Source: an uncultured Collinsella sp. (lineage in GTDB: Bacteria > Actinomycetota > Coriobacteriia > Coriobacteriales > Coriobacteriaceae). Taken from it: a stretch of 9,919 nt of DNA. The notes beneath the pieces are model-generated. The model was not told the origin of the DNA. It saw only the letters and a program-made list of their open reading frames with translations, and did not search any database. Shown piece after piece: positions 7,587-9,919 of the stretch; the stretch's first letter is position 1, and each line of letters starts with the position of its first letter. Made by a program: the position numbers and the translations under genes. Location of the stretch: NCBI GenBank assembly GCA_902489515.1, contig CABUAL010000043.1, positions 1-9,919 of the forward strand, read 5' to 3'.

Positions 7587-8732
7587 ATGAACAGGCTTTT
7601 CGACAAATCGATCGTGCTGGCGTGCTGTATTGCGGCCGCCATGGGTCTTGCTGTGGATGCCCGCATGGTCGCGGCGTTTTGCCTTGGCGTTATTGCCACC
7701 TCGCTGGCCGAGGTCGCACAGGAGGAACACGCGCGCCGCGCAAGCGAGGCCGCGAGCTACGTCTACATCATCGCGGCCGTCTTCATACCGCCATTTGTGC
7801 CGTTTGCGCCTCTCGCTCTCTATGACATCGCGCGGCGCGTGCGCCGTGAGCACGCCTGGGTCGCGCTGGGCATTGGCTCCGTCTTTGCCCTTGCGCTCGT
7901 CGTGGACCTTCGCACCGACGCGCTCACCGCCCGAACGCTTCTGCTGACCGCCATCCTTTCGGTTGCCGCCACCTTGCTATCGCTACGTACCGCCCAGCTG
8001 GAGCGCGAGCAGCAGCGCATGCGCCGTACCCGCGACGAACTGCAGGAACGAGCCCTCGCGCTCGAGGCGCGCAACCGTGATCTTGCCGATCGCCAGGACT
8101 ACGAAGTCGAGCTCGCGACGCTCGCCGAACGCGCCCGCATCGCGCGCGAGATCCACGATAACGTCGGGCACCAGCTCACGCGTGCCTCACTGCAGGCCGA
8201 AGCCTTGCGCGTGGTCCACGCCGACGAGCCCGGCGTCGCCGCCGATTTCGCCGACGTCAAACGCACGGTTGACGAGGCGCTCCAGCTTGTGCGCACCAGC
8301 GTCCACGCGCTCAACGACAACGCCGTCGACCTTTCCGTGCAGCTCGAACGCATTGTTGAAGGCGCGCGCTCGGACGGCGGCCCGCAGATTGAGCTTGAAG
8401 TTTTGGCCGAGCATGCACCCGCCAACGTCGCCAACTGCTTTGCGGCGGTGCTGCGCGAGGCGCTTTCCAACGCCATGCGCCACGCCCATGCCAAAACCAT
8501 TACCGTGCGGTGCATGGAGCATCCGTCGTTTTACCAGCTTGTCGTTACCGACGATGGCGCGGGCGGGGTCCAAGCAAGCGGCCGCGGCGCTGCGGAGGGC
8601 ATGGGGCTCGCCTCCATGCACGAGCGCATCGAGGCGCTTGGTGGCGCCTTTACCGCCGGCCCGCGTGCCGGCTCCCCCGGCTGGCGCGTGTTTGCCACCG
8701 TTCCCAAACAGCAAGGAGATGAGGGCCGATGA
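7587..8732 (+). CDS. Sensor histidine kinase, NarL-partner type (HisKA_3), multi-pass membrane
   Basis: This 381-residue kinase has an N-terminal membrane region with about five hydrophobic segments (near 7-22, 26-42, 56-79, 91-108 and 117-134) and only short loops, so no sizeable extracellular sensor domain. A charged helical linker (about 135-180) leads to a HisKA_3 dimerisation domain with ARIAREIHDNVGHQL; the likely phosphorylated histidine is residue 190. The HATPase domain shows an N-box in REALSNAMRHAH (Asn about 295), DDGAGG (about 322-327) and GMGLASMHERIEALGG. The frame is open further upstream, but those residues are Arg/Cys-rich and not membrane-like. The ATG at 7587 starts the hydrophobic region. 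Its stop overlaps the regulator start as ATGA. With the divergent exporter it resembles LnrJ (YfiJ), which senses membrane-active polyenes; the actual ligand here is unknown. Confidence 0.9.
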   Translation: MNRLFDKSIVLACCIAAAMGLAVDARMVAAFCLGVIATSLAEVAQEEHARRASEAASYVYIIAAVFIPPFVPFAPLALYDIARRVRREHAWVALGIGSVFALALVVDLRTDALTARTLLLTAILSVAATLLSLRTAQLEREQQRMRRTRDELQERALALEARNRDLADRQDYEVELATLAERARIAREIHDNVGHQLTRASLQAEALRVVHADEPGVAADFADVKRTVDEALQLVRTSVHALNDNAVDLSVQLERIVEGARSDGGPQIELEVLAEHAPANVANCFAAVLREALSNAMRHAHAKTITVRCMEHPSFYQLVVTDDGAGGVQASGRGAAEGMGLASMHERIEALGGAFTAGPRAGSPGWRVFATVPKQQGDEGR

Positions 8733-9358
8733 GGCTCATCGTTGTCGACGACGACCGCTTGGTGGTCGATTCGCTCAAGATTATCCTGGGCACACAGCCG
8801 CAGATCGAAGTGGTGGGCACCGGCGCCAATGGCGACGAGGCGGTCGCGCTCTACAGCGAGCACGCGCCCGACATCGCGCTGCTCGACATTCAGATGCCGG
8901 GACGCGACGGCCTTTCGGCGGCACGCGAAATCCTTGAGCGCGACCCCACGGCGCGCGTGGTGTTTCTGACGACATTCTCGGATGACGAGTACATTGTGTC
9001 GGCGCTTAAACTGGGCGCCCGCGGCTACCTGATCAAGACCGATGTCGCCGCCATTCCGCCGGCGTTGGCGCAGGTCATGGACGGCAAACGCGTACTCGAG
9101 GGTAAGGCGATCGAGGATATCGACTTTGATGGGGCGGGGTCCGAGGCCGACACGTCTCGCCGGCCCGCGGCCTTTGTCAGCCTGACCGACCGCGAGTTCG
9201 AGGTCGCCGAGCTCATCGCCCGCGGCCTCGACAACAAGGAGATTGCCGCCACGGCTTATATGGGAGAAGGCACGGTGCGCAACCACATCAGCTCGATCCT
9301 GGCCAAAATGGGCCTGCGCAACCGCACCCAAATCGCCATCGCCTACCTGCGAGGGTAA
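8729..9358 (+). CDS. Response regulator, NarL/LuxR type
   Basis: This 209-residue DNA-binding regulator is presumably phosphorylated by the kinase encoded just upstream. The receiver domain (about 1-118) has the acidic pair DDD (7-9), phosphoacceptor Asp53 in ALLDIQMPGRDG, the switch threonine in FLTTFSDDEYI (about 81-82) and Lys103 in GYLIKTD. A linker leads to a LuxR-type helix-turn-helix (about 150-207): SLTDREFEVAELIARG, then LDNKEIAATAYMGEGTVRNH and ILAKMGLRNRTQIA. All expected residues are present, so it should be functional. The start ATG overlaps the kinase TGA by four bases, with AAGGAG about ten bases upstream, indicating translational coupling. The probable targets are the divergent exporter operon and perhaps its own operon. 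No autonomous terminator lies directly after the gene; the first hairpin with a strong T-tract is about 365 bases downstream. Confidence 0.94.
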   Translation: MRLIVVDDDRLVVDSLKIILGTQPQIEVVGTGANGDEAVALYSEHAPDIALLDIQMPGRDGLSAAREILERDPTARVVFLTTFSDDEYIVSALKLGARGYLIKTDVAAIPPALAQVMDGKRVLEGKAIEDIDFDGAGSEADTSRRPAAFVSLTDREFEVAELIARGLDNKEIAATAYMGEGTVRNHISSILAKMGLRNRTQIAIAYLRG

Positions 9359-9418
9359 TTACCCAACTGCCGACCGCTCCGGCTTAGCAAAATGGCTGCT
9401 ACCGATTTAATGCCATTT

Positions 9419-9572
9419 CAAAACTATGCCGGTTTACTACGATGAACCGCATATCTCCGACCACGGCAAATTGCGCACTTACAAAACCGCAGGTAGAACA
9501 CTTGCGATATTTGCAAAAATGCGGGTGTGGTCAGGAATCTCGGATTCATCGTAGTAAACCGGCATAGTTTTG
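9419..9572 (-). repeat. Palindromic element A (28-bp perfect terminal inverted repeats)
   Basis: The left arm 9419-9446 is the exact reverse complement of 9545-9572. The pairing continues inward as CCG/CGG with one bulged base and again at GACCAC/GTGGTC. The core between TACTACG (9435-9441) and CGTAGTA (9550-9556) is 122 bases. Read on the minus strand it aligns without gaps to element B (9681-9802), with roughly two thirds identity by eye. An 18-base block, TTCTACCTGCGGTTTTGT, is identical at core positions 59-76 in both. No transposase, clear target duplication or conserved reading frame was found. It looks like a non-autonomous MITE- or BIME-like repeat, which is an inference. Confidence 0.8.
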
Positions 9573-9635
9573 TTCGGGCGGCCCTGCACGAGTACCTCCG
9601 GAAGCCTCGCGGGACCAAAATGATCCGTCTTCTTC

Positions 9636-9675
9636 CGCCCGCGGAGATCGGCTGACGGCGCCCGCGGAGATCGGC
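9636..9675. repeat. Two 17-bp direct repeats, period 23
   Basis: CGCCCGCGGAGATCGGC occurs at 9636-9652 and again at 9659-9675, separated by TGACGG. The second copy overlaps the left end of palindromic element B, which starts at 9672. The pair may be a boundary duplication linked to that element, or part of another repeat that fills the space between elements A and B. Confidence 0.75.
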
Positions 9676-9811
9676 CCATCTACTACGTTTGACTCGATAC
9701 CCCTGACCATACCTTCGTTTTGAACAAAACCGCAGGCATTCTACCTGCGGTTTTGTTTTCGCGCTTTTCGGCATGGTTGGGGGTAAGAAGCTAAACGTAG
9801 TAGATGGGCCG
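9672..9811 (+). repeat. Palindromic element B, carrying a terminator hairpin
   Basis: Perfect 19-bp terminal arms pair 9672-9690 with 9793-9811. Inside them, TACCCCTGACCATACC (about 9698-9713) pairs imperfectly with GGCATGGTTGGGGGTA (about 9770-9785), allowing G-U pairs. At the centre is the terminator stem at 9723-9757. The core from TACTACG (9681) to CGTAGTA (9802) is 122 bases, the same length as element A in the opposite orientation, with CCTGACCAYACC at core positions 22-33 in both. The two are clearly one family. Element B retains a complete central stem, whereas the same region of A pairs only weakly. Confidence 0.8.
9723..9759 (+). terminator. Intrinsic terminator at the centre of element B
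   Basis: A 14-bp perfect stem, AACAAAACCGCAGG (9723-9736) with CCTGCGGTTTTGTT (9744-9757), closes a seven-base loop and is followed by more T residues. This is the first strong rho-independent terminator downstream of the kinase-regulator operon. Its A-rich left side could also stop transcription arriving from the right. Confidence 0.8.
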
Positions 9812-9846
9812 GTTTCGTGGCGCGCCCTCCTCCCCAACGCACAAAA

Positions 9847-9883
9847 GCGCCGCCACGGAGGAGGGAGATGCCTCCGTGGCGGC
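9847..9883 (-). terminator. Intrinsic terminator for a leftward gene beyond the right edge
   Basis: GCCGCCACGGAGG (9849-9861) pairs perfectly with CCTCCGTGGCGGC (9871-9883) around a nine-base loop. On the minus strand the stem is followed by GCTTTTGTG, a short T-run; on the plus strand there is none. It therefore probably ends a minus-strand gene whose coding part lies past base 9919. The remaining bases, 9884-9919, are too short to assign. Confidence 0.7.
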
Positions 9884-9919
9884 TGGGGGAGGCTGCTGCT
9901 CTGCTTATGGCATTTGTCA

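Noticed and set aside
9479..9565. Small minus-strand frame MPVYYDESEIPDHTRIFANI... ending inside element A
   Set aside because: It looks peptide-like, but the homologous frame in element B stops after Tyr-Tyr-Val, and no ribosome-binding site is evident. The conservation is therefore of DNA or RNA and not of a peptide.
9424..9837. 137-codon minus-strand open frame through elements A and B
   Set aside because: It is built from palindromic repeats and terminator sequence, has no ribosome-binding site, and is rich in Arg and Cys. The two homologous elements are not read in a conserved way.
9419..9883. CRISPR array or attachment site in the repeat-rich tail
   Set aside because: The repeats are few, inverted and long-armed, with no regular spacer pattern, no cas genes, and no integrase or tRNA nearby.

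Overview
The window is GC-rich, with long coding runs and many antisense shadow frames. Its intergenic repeats (the GTCATTGGGGACG motif and TACTACG/CGTAGTA palindromes) and GGGGGATAG-type ribosome-binding sites look like a gut actinobacterium of the Coriobacteriia. A Collinsella-like genome is my best guess, inferred from sequence style only.

Layout, left to right. Positions 1-435 (minus) hold the N-terminal part of a DUF362 protein, with its own promoter (478-508). Positions 545-3933 (minus) are a two-gene operon: a LolD/MacB-type ATPase followed by an 888-residue double-FtsX permease. A perfect 24-bp dyad lies over its likely -10 box. Positions 4061-7388 (minus) are a three-gene ABC-2 exporter: one NatA/DrrA-type ATPase and two permeases, tightly coupled. 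Diverging from it, positions 7587-9358 (plus) encode a NarL-type sensor kinase and a LuxR-type response regulator overlapping by ATGA. Positions 9359-9919 have no credible gene. They carry two homologous palindromic elements in opposite orientation, a short direct repeat and two terminator hairpins, one for each direction.

How the genes fit together. The kinase, regulator, ATPase and two permeases match, in family and approximate length, the composition of Bacillus LnrJK-LnrLMN (YfiJK-YfiLMN), a linearmycin/polyene sensing and export system. Here the two halves are divergent, so the regulator probably controls the exporter from the shared 198-bp intergenic region. The FtsX/ATPase pair is a separate unit that probably has its own repressor encoded elsewhere. 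Both minus-strand transporter operons end at a copy of the same short GTCATT...AATGAC repeat.

I do not see a new protein system. The least explained part is non-coding: the paired 122-bp-core palindromic elements after the regulator gene, which share an internal 18-mer at exactly the same offset and carry a terminator in one copy.
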